45,454 bases of DNA from contig CADCQZ010000147.1 of assembly GCA_902803675.1 (NCBI GenBank), forward strand, positions 1-45,454. The letters run 5' to 3'. The notes beneath the pieces were generated by a model, which was not told the DNA's origin, did not search any database, and was given only the letters and a program-made list of their open reading frames with translations. Made by a program: the position numbers and the translations under genes. This stretch comes from an uncultured Eubacteriales bacterium (GTDB lineage Bacteria > Bacillota_A > Clostridia > Christensenellales > Aristaeellaceae). This document shows, piece after piece, positions 39,193 to 45,454 of the stretch (positions are counted from its first letter, which is position 1; each line of letters starts with the position of its first letter).

Positions 39193-42021
39193 TCAGTCCG
39201 CCTTGACCGGCTTCATCTTGTACACGGTGCCGGTCTTCTCGTCCCTCAGGTTGAGGATCTGCCCCTGCCTTAAGTCGAGGATGTTGTAGGCGTAGGCCAT
39301 GCCGACAGGATCGGAGTCCGGCCCGGCGTAGACGGCGTACTGGGTGGTGTAGTAATGTTCCTCCCTGTCTCCCGCCTTGAAGGTGCCGTCGGCCCGGAAG
39401 TCGAAGCGATGGGCGCCGTCCGCGGTCTCCCAGGAACCGATGATCTGATAGCAGGTCCGGTTCAGCTTTCTCGTGCTCACGTCCTTGTAGCCCGGGATCA
39501 GGTCGTAATACGCCAGCGCTTCATAGGGCCGCTTCTGCGCGTACAGTTCGTCCCCGCGGCGGTAGGCGGCCTCCGCGTACATGTCCCTCAGGTCCACATA
39601 CCTTTCCGGCAGATAGCTCAGGTCCATGTCCCGGAGCATCTCCACCACGAAAGCGTAATCCCCGGTCTCATACGCCGCGGCCGCTTCCCTGTAGGCCGCC
39701 TGGTAATACATGTCCAGGCACTCCTCGGCCTGGGCGTCCGCGTCCATGTACCCGGACAGGGATCTGAACAGCTCGACGGCCTCACGGTACTCGCCGGAAT
39801 CCTTGAGCACCATGGCCCGGTCATAGCCCGCCGCCTGGAAGAGCGTTTTGACATCCTTGTAGTCCCCGACGCGGTTCAGCATCTCCAGGCCCTTGTCCTC
39901 ATCGCCGCTCTCCAGGGCCGCTTTGCCCACGATGTACAGGCACTCCTTGTACTGGGTCCGGGAATCCTTGTAATTCAGGATCTCGCTGAAGATCTCCGCC
40001 GCTTTCTCGAATTCCTTCGACTGCATCAGATGCAGCGCCCCGCGGTAGCGCGCGTCCCTCAGCGCCGTATCGGCGTTCAGGTAGCCCGGCGTGAGCTCCA
40101 GCAGCGGGATCGCCTCCTCGTACAGGCCCTCGTCGATCAGGTCCAGGGCCTTGGCGTAGCGCGCGCGGGTCAGTTCGGTCTGACTGTCCTCATAGTCCCC
40201 GGCCTGGGTGAACAGGTCGATGGCCTGGTCATAGTCCTGAGCGTTCATCGCGGCCGTGGCGCGGGCGTAGAGGATGCCCTTGATGTAGGTGTCGCTGTCG
40301 GAGTACTCCTCCACCTCGGCGAACAGGAGCTGGGCCTTTTCAAGATCGCCCGCCTCGAACGCCGCCATCGCCATCCTGTAGACGCACTCCGTGATCTTGT
40401 TCCCGGTCTCGGGGTCGTCCTCAGGCAGTTTCTCGTAGTAGCTCATGGCGGCGGTAAAATCGCCCTCCGCCATTTTCTCGTCCCCCAGGGAGGCGATGCA
40501 TCTGCGCCAGAGCGCCGCGGCGTCGGAATAGGTGAGGATCTTCTCGAACATATCCGCCGCCTTCTGCCACTCCCCGGCCTCCATCGCTTCCACCGCCGGA
40601 TCGTACAGGCACTGCCTGGCCCTGCGGGCCGCGTCGGAATAATCGCCGGCGAGGATGAAATAGTCCGCCGCCGTATCGTAGTCCTGATGATCGTAGTACA
40701 GATCCCCGGCCCCGTAATAGGCCGCCAGGAGCTGGCGCGGCGCGTCCCGGTAATCCCCCACCGCGAGGAAGCCGTCGATGGCGCTGACGGGATCGCCCGC
40801 GTTCAGGCTCGCGATCGCCGGCTGATACACGCACTCCAGCGCCTTTTCCGCCGCGTCGGAATAATCCCCGATCGCCTCGAACTTTTCCCTGGCCGCCTCG
40901 TAATCCCTGCGCCCCATCAGTTCCGAAGCCTGATCGTAGCGGCACCTGAGCGCCCGGTCGGCGGAATCCTCATAGGCGTCCAGGCCCTCGTACAGTTCGA
41001 TCGCCCGGTCCCAGTTGCCGGCGGAGGCGTATTTCTGGGCCGCCTCGTAGCGGCTGATCTGCGCCTGCAGGGCGGAGTCCCGGTAATCCCCCAGGGCCTC
41101 GAACCCCTCCCAGGCCACCTTGAGGGCCGTAAAGGTGCCGGCCTTCCGGGAATTCAGAGCGCTCCTGTAATCGCACTCCAGGGCCATGTCGGCGCTGTCC
41201 CGGTAGCCCTCCAGGGCAAGGAACTGCTCCTTGGCGGCGGCGTACTGCCCTTTCTCCAGGGCCTGGGACGCGGTCATGTAATGATAGTACGGGATCCCGT
41301 GGAAGATGACGGCCCAGGCAAGAGCCGCCGCCGCGGCGGCGCAGATGACCGTCGTCAGGATGATCTTTCTGCGCTTTGCGAGTTTCTTTTTCTTTTCGGC
41401 TTCCTTCTCGGCTTCGATGCGTTCCTTTTCCCGGACGGCACGCTCCTTTTCCTCTTCTTCGTTCTGCCGGGCGAAGATCAGCTTCTCCACCTCGGCCTGG
41501 TTGAGCTTGGTGAAAACATCATGCTTGTTCCTGCCGCAGCGCCGGCACCGGTCCGCCGAAGCCGGGTTCGGCCTTGAACACACACAGACCCACACGGCGC
41601 CCTGATCGGACGGGAAACAGTTCGCGTCCGGCCCCGCCAGATAGCGCATCGCCTCCATGCGGGCGCCCGACAGGGCGGGGGGCGGATCGTACTCGCTCAG
41701 GGAGGCCGCGCCGCTGCGCCAGACCGTGCCGTCCGTGAACCAGACCTTCTCGATGCGGATCTCCAGATCCGGCGCCGTCGCGGCCTCTTCGTCCGCCACC
41801 AGCACCTCGAACACCGTCTGGGGACCGACATCATCCACCTGTACTCTTTCGACCTTGCGGGAGCGGAGCTGACCGGCGTTGTCGTACGCGCGGACACACA
41901 CCTGCAGGGAGCTGACGCTCTTGTCCGACAGGTTGTACATCTGCATCGTACACACCGGGTATTTTTCGTTCGGCAGCCCGCAGTGCCACATTTCCACGGG
42001 GCAAGTCAGATCAACGCGCAT
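39193..42021 (-). CDS. Membrane protein with zinc finger and ~16 TPR-like 37-residue repeats
   Basis: 942-residue protein of unknown function. In order: a predicted cytoplasmic beta-rich domain (1-110); a RanBP2-like zinc finger with Trp144, Cys146, Cys148, Asn152, Cys159 and Cys162; a charged Glu/Lys helix (185-217); one membrane helix (219-240); and about sixteen tandem helical repeats (250-855). The C-terminal domain has a GSW start and FDFRADGTF, like a small beta barrel (857-942). Each repeat has a G-x-Y/W-x-x-A helix, then F-x-x-(L/A/I)-G-D-Y-x-D-S/A, then an A-x-x-x-x-Y end, a TPR-like (SEL1/YDS) pattern with a period of about 37. The repeats should be outside the cell and the zinc finger inside. 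GGAGG lies five bases before the ATG. It is coupled to the acyltransferase downstream. Confidence 0.85.
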   Translation of the reverse strand: MRVDLTCPVEMWHCGLPNEKYPVCTMQMYNLSDKSVSSLQVCVRAYDNAGQLRSRKVERVQVDDVGPQTVFEVLVADEEAATAPDLEIRIEKVWFTDGTVWRSGAASLSEYDPPPALSGARMEAMRYLAGPDANCFPSDQGAVWVCVCSRPNPASADRCRRCGRNKHDVFTKLNQAEVEKLIFARQNEEEEKERAVREKERIEAEKEAEKKKKLAKRRKIILTTVICAAAAAALAWAVIFHGIPYYHYMTASQALEKGQYAAAKEQFLALEGYRDSADMALECDYRSALNSRKAGTFTALKVAWEGFEALGDYRDSALQAQISRYEAAQKYASAGNWDRAIELYEGLDAYEDSADRALRCRYDQASELMGRRDYEAAREKFEAIGDYSDAAEKALECVYQPAIASLNAGDPVSAIDGFLAVGDYRDAPRQLLAAYYGAGDLYYDHQDYDTAADYFILAGDYSDAARRARQCLYDPAVEAMEAGEWQKAADMFEKILTYSDAAALWRRCIASLGDEKMAEGDFTAAMSYYEKLPEDDPETGNKITECVYRMAMAAFEAGDLEKAQLLFAEVEEYSDSDTYIKGILYARATAAMNAQDYDQAIDLFTQAGDYEDSQTELTRARYAKALDLIDEGLYEEAIPLLELTPGYLNADTALRDARYRGALHLMQSKEFEKAAEIFSEILNYKDSRTQYKECLYIVGKAALESGDEDKGLEMLNRVGDYKDVKTLFQAAGYDRAMVLKDSGEYREAVELFRSLSGYMDADAQAEECLDMYYQAAYREAAAAYETGDYAFVVEMLRDMDLSYLPERYVDLRDMYAEAAYRRGDELYAQKRPYEALAYYDLIPGYKDVSTRKLNRTCYQIIGSWETADGAHRFDFRADGTFKAGDREEHYYTTQYAVYAGPDSDPVGMAYAYNILDLRQGQILNLRDEKTGTVYKMKPVKAD

Positions 42022-42053
42022 AAACGCCTCCGGAAGCTGACCTTGAGGTCAGT

Positions 42054-43178
42054 TTATCGGGCTATCAGATAATTGACCAGGGTATAGTCCTCGAAATTGC
42101 AGTAAAGGAAGATGCTGCCCTCGTCGGTAAGGGCGCAGTAGGTCACCGTGGCGGTGTCGGCCCCGAAGGTGATCAGGCCGTACGGGGCATTTTCCCCGTC
42201 GCCGTAGAGCAGGGTGCCCCTGTCGCTCTCCCGGCCCACATCATTGCGGAAACGCCTGAGCACGCTCCCCAGCGTGTCGCCCACGCGAAGGCCCCGGGGG
42301 CCTTCCCGATCGCCGCCGCTCACCAGCAGCGCCGCAGGACCCGCCGCGGTGCCGTCCGCCGCGGGGAAGGTCACGGCAAGGCCGTCCCACATGAGCTGGA
42401 CCTGCCCGGCCGCCTCAGAGACCGCGTCGGGCGTGCCGAAGGCCCGCTCCAGATCGCCGCGCGTCAGGGTCATGACGTCCATCCCCGCGAAGAAAAGATC
42501 CTCGCGGGCAAACACTTCCGTCTCTTCTCCTTCGGCCCCGGTATAGTAGGCGAAATAACTCTTTTCGTCTTTGAGGGCCTCCAGGGCGCCGGTCCCGGCC
42601 GCCTGGCTTTCGGCGGCGTCGCCGAAGTAATAGGTGATGTCCTCCAGGGAATCGTCCAGGAAGCTGTAGCGCACCAGGGCGGTCCCCTTCGCGCCGTCAA
42701 AGCCGTATTCCAGGCTGAGGATCCTCTGGCCGTCACGGCTGCACAGCCCGTAGAGCACATCCCCGCCGTCGCGCTCAAGATAGATCAGGGCGGCGTCGAA
42801 GGTGCCCTCCAGGCGGCTGTTGCCGTTGGGATAGGCCGCCAGCACTTCGGCCGTGGACACGCCGCTGACGCTCTCCCAGCCGAAAAAGCCGGAAGCGAAC
42901 CCGCGGGCATCCTCGGTGCCGTTCAGGAGCGTGGCGCTCTTTAAGTCCAGGTATTCGTCGCCTTCCTCGTACACGAACACCGCGCCGCCGGCCTCAAGGC
43001 GGGTGAGCCCGTCCTCGATCGCGGTCTTCCTGGCGTCCCCGGCGTTCTGAGCCGTTTCCAGCATGGCCATGGCGAAGTCATAGGCCTCGTCGAAGCGGAA
43101 CGCACCGAACTCCTCCGCGGCCGCCGCGGCGCTCAGGCACAGTACAAACGCGATCAGGATCGGCAATATCTTTTTCAT
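42054..43178 (-). CDS. Secreted protein of unknown function
   Basis: 374-residue protein with a clear signal peptide (MKKILPILIAFVLCLSAAAAAEE, cleavage likely after the Ala run), not recognised as a known family. The mature part is acidic and rich in Gly, Asp and Tyr, with alternating beta strands. It seems to contain two or three related modules, each with a helix of the form T-x-x-x-V-L-x-x-Y/F (STAEVLAAYPNG, LTRGDLERAFGTP, DTLGSVLRRFRND) followed by strands. This resembles periplasmic BamE/SmpA-like modules in outline, but I cannot assign it. It lies between the phosphorylase and the repeat protein, 22 and 32 bases from them. A shared extracytoplasmic role with the repeat protein is inferred. 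Confidence 0.75.
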   Translation of the reverse strand: MKKILPILIAFVLCLSAAAAAEEFGAFRFDEAYDFAMAMLETAQNAGDARKTAIEDGLTRLEAGGAVFVYEEGDEYLDLKSATLLNGTEDARGFASGFFGWESVSGVSTAEVLAAYPNGNSRLEGTFDAALIYLERDGGDVLYGLCSRDGQRILSLEYGFDGAKGTALVRYSFLDDSLEDITYYFGDAAESQAAGTGALEALKDEKSYFAYYTGAEGEETEVFAREDLFFAGMDVMTLTRGDLERAFGTPDAVSEAAGQVQLMWDGLAVTFPAADGTAAGPAALLVSGGDREGPRGLRVGDTLGSVLRRFRNDVGRESDRGTLLYGDGENAPYGLITFGADTATVTYCALTDEGSIFLYCNFEDYTLVNYLIAR

Positions 43179-43200
43179 ACCGTTGTATCTCCTTTACCGG

Positions 43201-44547
43201 TCAGAACCAGTTTCCGCCCTTGAGCGGGCGGGTGCCGTTCACATCCACCACATAGCTGATCAGATCGGGCCTGCGGGTCTCCTCCGGCCCGAAGGTGAGG
43301 GCCCGGAGCACCTCCTCACCGGCCCGGTCCGCGCTCTCCTCCCCGGAGGCGTGCAGGGTGCACAGGGCCTCGCCCTTCCGGCAGAAGTCCCCGATCCTCT
43401 TACGCATGATAAAGCCGACCCCCAGGTCGATCTTATCCTCCTTGCGGACCCGGCCGGCGCCCATCCTCTGGGCGGCATATCCCAGGGCCATGCAGTCCAC
43501 CTTTTGAAGATATCCGTCCGCAGGGCACTTCACATCCCGGATGACGGACGCGCCGGGCAGCAGGGACGTGTCATGGCACACCCCGGGATCCCCGCCCTGG
43601 GCGCGGATCATCTCTTCCAGTTTCATAAGCCCGCTGCCGTCCCTGACAGCTTCCCATTCCCGGTCATAAGCGGCCTTCAGGTCGCTGAAAAGCCCCGATG
43701 CCACCAGCATCTGCGCTCCCAGATACAGGGCGACCTTCGTGAGGGGATGGTCCGCCGGATACCGGCCGCTGAGCACGTCGATGGCTTCCCGGACCTCCAG
43801 CGCGTTGCCCACATGGGACCCCAGAGGCTCGTCCATGCCGCTGATCACGGCCACGACGTTCCGCCCGGCCAGGTTCCCGATGCGCACCATCGCCCGGGCC
43901 AGTTCCAGGCTCTTTTCCTCCGTGGGCATCAGGGCCCCGGTGCCGGTCTTCACGTCCAGCACGATCGCCCGGGCGCCGGAGGCGAATTTCTTGCTCAGGA
44001 TGGAGGACACGATCAGCGGGATGGAATCCACCGTGGCGGTCACATCCCTCAGGGCGTACAGCCGCCCGTCGGCCGGGGCCAGCTGCGCGCTCTGCCCCAC
44101 CACGGCGCATCCGATCGTGCGCACCTGCTCCACGAACTGTTCCTCCGGCAGCACGACCTTCATGCCGGGGATCGATTCCATCTTGTCGATGGTGCCGCCC
44201 GTATGCCCCAGCCCGCGGCCGCTCATCTTGAGCACCTTGCCGCCGCAGGCGGCCACAAGGGGCGCCAGGATCAGGGTCGTCGTGTCACCGACGCCGCCGG
44301 TGGAATGCTTGTCCACCGGCACACCGCCCACTTCAGGCTCCAGCCGGTCCCCGCTGGCGGCCATGGCCAGCGTCAGATCGGTGATCTCCCGGTCGTTCAT
44401 GCCGTTCAGGCGGATCGCCATCAGCAGCGCGGCCAGCTGGTAATCCGGGACCGACCCGTCCGCCGCCCCGGAGGCAAACAGGCGGATCTCCTCCGCTGAA
44501 AGTTCCAGGCCTCTTTTTTTGTGCTCGATCACTGTCAGGAAATCCAT
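43201..44547 (-). CDS. pdp: Pyrimidine-nucleoside phosphorylase
   Basis: 448-residue enzyme splitting uridine, thymidine or deoxyuridine with phosphate into base and (deoxy)ribose-1-phosphate. The family signature SGRGLGHTGGTIDKMESIPG is intact, along with VDKHSTGGVGDTTTL (phosphate site), DVKTGTGALM and the C-terminal anaerobic-type domain starting near DVKCPADGYLQ. The start at 44547 has GAGG six bases upstream; the frame continues 11 codons to 44580 without a site. It is the first gene after a promoter at 44605 and leads the operon with the secreted protein, repeat protein, acyltransferase and phosphomutase. Confidence 0.96.
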   Translation of the reverse strand: MDFLTVIEHKKRGLELSAEEIRLFASGAADGSVPDYQLAALLMAIRLNGMNDREITDLTLAMAASGDRLEPEVGGVPVDKHSTGGVGDTTTLILAPLVAACGGKVLKMSGRGLGHTGGTIDKMESIPGMKVVLPEEQFVEQVRTIGCAVVGQSAQLAPADGRLYALRDVTATVDSIPLIVSSILSKKFASGARAIVLDVKTGTGALMPTEEKSLELARAMVRIGNLAGRNVVAVISGMDEPLGSHVGNALEVREAIDVLSGRYPADHPLTKVALYLGAQMLVASGLFSDLKAAYDREWEAVRDGSGLMKLEEMIRAQGGDPGVCHDTSLLPGASVIRDVKCPADGYLQKVDCMALGYAAQRMGAGRVRKEDKIDLGVGFIMRKRIGDFCRKGEALCTLHASGEESADRAGEEVLRALTFGPEETRRPDLISYVVDVNGTRPLKGGNWF

Positions 44548-44604
44548 ATCCGCCCTCACCGTCCGCCTCTCGGCGCGCATAAATAGCCATAGTTATACAC
44601 ATTC

Positions 44605-44633
44605 AGTATATCATAAAGCACCCGGACGGTAAA
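44605..44633 (-). promoter_or_regulatory. Promoter of the pyrimidine-nucleoside phosphorylase operon
   Basis: On the minus strand TTTACC (44628-44633), 17 bases, TATACT (44605-44610). Start is expected near 44598, about 50 bases before the ATG. A second TATAAC lies 11 bases further on. Confidence 0.62.
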
Positions 44634-44696
44634 GGAATTTTTATATCCGAAACAGACCGAAGTCTGGTCCGTTTTCCCGTCGATCTCCGGTGAACG

Positions 44697-44733
44697 AAAA
44701 AGCCGGCGTCCGCCCCGAAGGGCAGGCGCCGGG
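44697..44733 (-). terminator. Terminator after the right-edge gene
   Basis: Minus-strand GC-rich stem (CCGGCGCCTGCCC with GGGCGGACGCCGG, minor mismatch, loop TTCG) followed by five T. It lies 20 bases past the stop of the right-edge gene and separates it from the phosphorylase operon. Confidence 0.85.
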
Positions 44734-44752
44734 ATACCGCCGGTCCATCCGC

Positions 44753-45454
44753 TCACGGCATGGCCGGGAAAGCCTCAAAGAAGTCCGGGCAGGACCAGGT
44801 GCCGCAGCCGGAAACATTGTCCCCGTTGACGCACAGCTGCATCGCGATGCCGTTGCCGCAGCGGATCACGAGGGTCTTTCCCGTCTCGGTGCAGTTCGCG
44901 TTCTGGTAGGAAGCGCCCGAAAGGAGCTTGTCCGCCAGCCGCACCGCCTCGTCGCCGGTCACGGTCCCCACATCGGTCAGCTCGATGGATGAGACGCCCG
45001 ACAGCTTCAGCGTATCCGCCAGGGACTCCCTGCCCAGGATCGCGCTGCCGGAATAGCTCACGCGCTGGAACGCCCTGAGCACCCCGTCCACATAGGCCGC
45101 CGCCGCGGCGCCGTCCATACCGGACACGGCGTATACGCTCTGCCCGGCGTCCACCACATTGGAAAACACTTCGGCACGGCACAGGGCGGGCTCATCGGTC
45201 CTCTCCTCGACCGAACCGATCTCCTTTCCCAGGAGGGCCTCGGAGATCTTTCCCGGGGTCTTCAGGAGCCTGTAATACCGCCCGTTCACCGCCACCAGAG
45301 GAAAACTGCCGCCGCTGCCGGAGGCCCATACGCTCTGGTACCCGGGCACCTGGCCGGCGGAAATGTTCACCGAGCCGCCGCGCACGTCGCCCTTGAGCGT
45401 CCCGTCGGGCAGGGGGGTGCCCTCGCCCGCGGACTGGGAGGTGATCAGGACCGG
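44753..45454 (-). CDS. Extracytoplasmic-looking protein of unknown function (partial, N-terminus outside window)
   Basis: The frame is open from the stop at 44753 to the right edge with no stop, so about 233 residues of a longer protein are visible. An internal GTG at 45385 is not preceded by a good ribosome binding site and is probably not the start. The visible part has PVLITSQSAGEG at the edge, VAVNGRYYRLLKTPG, GQSVYAVSGMDGAAAAAYVDG, FQRVSYSGSAILGRESLAD and a Cys-containing end (CGTWSCPDFFEAF). It is acidic and Gly/Ser-rich, like an extracellular domain. Similar C-terminal regions may follow a membrane helix in anti-sigma-factor-like proteins of Clostridia, but this is only a recollection and unproven. 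A terminator follows. Confidence 0.75.
   Translation of the reverse strand, partial: PVLITSQSAGEGTPLPDGTLKGDVRGGSVNISAGQVPGYQSVWASGSGGSFPLVAVNGRYYRLLKTPGKISEALLGKEIGSVEERTDEPALCRAEVFSNVVDAGQSVYAVSGMDGAAAAAYVDGVLRAFQRVSYSGSAILGRESLADTLKLSGVSSIELTDVGTVTGDEAVRLADKLLSGASYQNANCTETGKTLVIRCGNGIAMQLCVNGDNVSGCGTWSCPDFFEAFPAMP

Noticed and set aside
39900..41300. Regularly spaced similar DNA segments of about 111 bases, superficially like a repeat array
   Set aside because: They are the codons of the 37-residue protein repeats, not identical at DNA level and without unique spacers, so not CRISPR.
42037..42052. Small inverted repeat CTGACC/GGTCAG between the repeat protein and the secreted protein
   Set aside because: Only six pairs and no T run; it could arise by chance in GC-rich DNA.
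1..45454. Search for tRNA, rRNA, insertion sequences, prophage, toxin-antitoxin or defence genes
   Set aside because: None recognised. All clear genes are housekeeping, envelope or metabolic, with uniform base composition, so no horizontally acquired island is claimed.

Overview
The window looks like chromosome from a high-GC, low-oxygen member of the Firmicutes, probably class Clostridia and possibly a Christensenellales- or Oscillospirales-like gut or rumen lineage. The evidence is a Firmicutes-type division set (DivIVA, SepF, ZapA), the ECF thiamine transporter ThiT under a TPP riboswitch, MutS2, WalJ, a pyrimidine-nucleoside phosphorylase, strong GGAGG ribosome binding sites and TTGACA-17-TATAAT promoters. 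The lineage is an inference from gene content. No rRNA, tRNA, CRISPR array, insertion sequence, phage gene or integrase was seen. Almost all genes are on the minus strand. The plus-strand exceptions are hup, the RluA-type synthase, the GDPD and GH127 pair, and thiT.

Region 1 (1-9200) is a surface-glycan locus. A promoter near 6970 drives, leftward, a DegT aminotransferase, a GNAT acetyltransferase, an initiating sugar-phosphate transferase, two unrelated ATP-grasp enzymes, a GT4 glycosyltransferase and a CapE/FlaA1-type dehydratase cut by the window edge. A membrane CapD/PglF-like 4,6-dehydratase has its own promoter and terminator just upstream. Together they fit synthesis of a 4-amino-4,6-dideoxy sugar, its transfer to undecaprenyl phosphate, and chain extension; the ATP-grasp pair suggests a further ligation.

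Region 2 (9200-18000) has hup and an RluA-family synthase on the plus strand. They face a long leftward operon that starts at a clear promoter near 18000: a membrane protein of the VanY/M15 fold that has lost its zinc ligands, a cyclophilin, zapA, mutS2, a response regulator, a sensor kinase and ispE.

Region 3 (18000-31400) holds a GDPD-type phosphodiesterase and a GH127 beta-L-arabinofuranosidase on the plus strand. Opposite them lie rsmG, holA, comEC, two more metallo-beta-lactamase-fold genes (three such proteins in a row), a LOG-family gene, and a heterodimeric ABC exporter with one degenerate ATP site.

Region 4 (30800-36300) is the division cluster yfbR, HlyD-like adaptor, yggS, sepF, divIVA, ending in a strong terminator. 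Its SepF, adaptor and DivIVA carry low-complexity segments, and SepF and the adaptor share a seven-residue motif. Divergent from it is a complete riboswitch-terminator-thiT unit.

Region 5 (36280-45454) is a leftward operon: pyrimidine-nucleoside phosphorylase, an unknown secreted protein, a 942-residue membrane protein with a zinc finger and about 16 copies of a 37-residue helical repeat, an acyltransferase-3 membrane enzyme and a phosphoglucomutase. The right edge cuts an unknown, probably extracytoplasmic, protein. The best candidates for undescribed biology are the pseudo-VanY protein, the repeat/zinc-finger protein with its secreted neighbour, and the shared motif in the division cluster.
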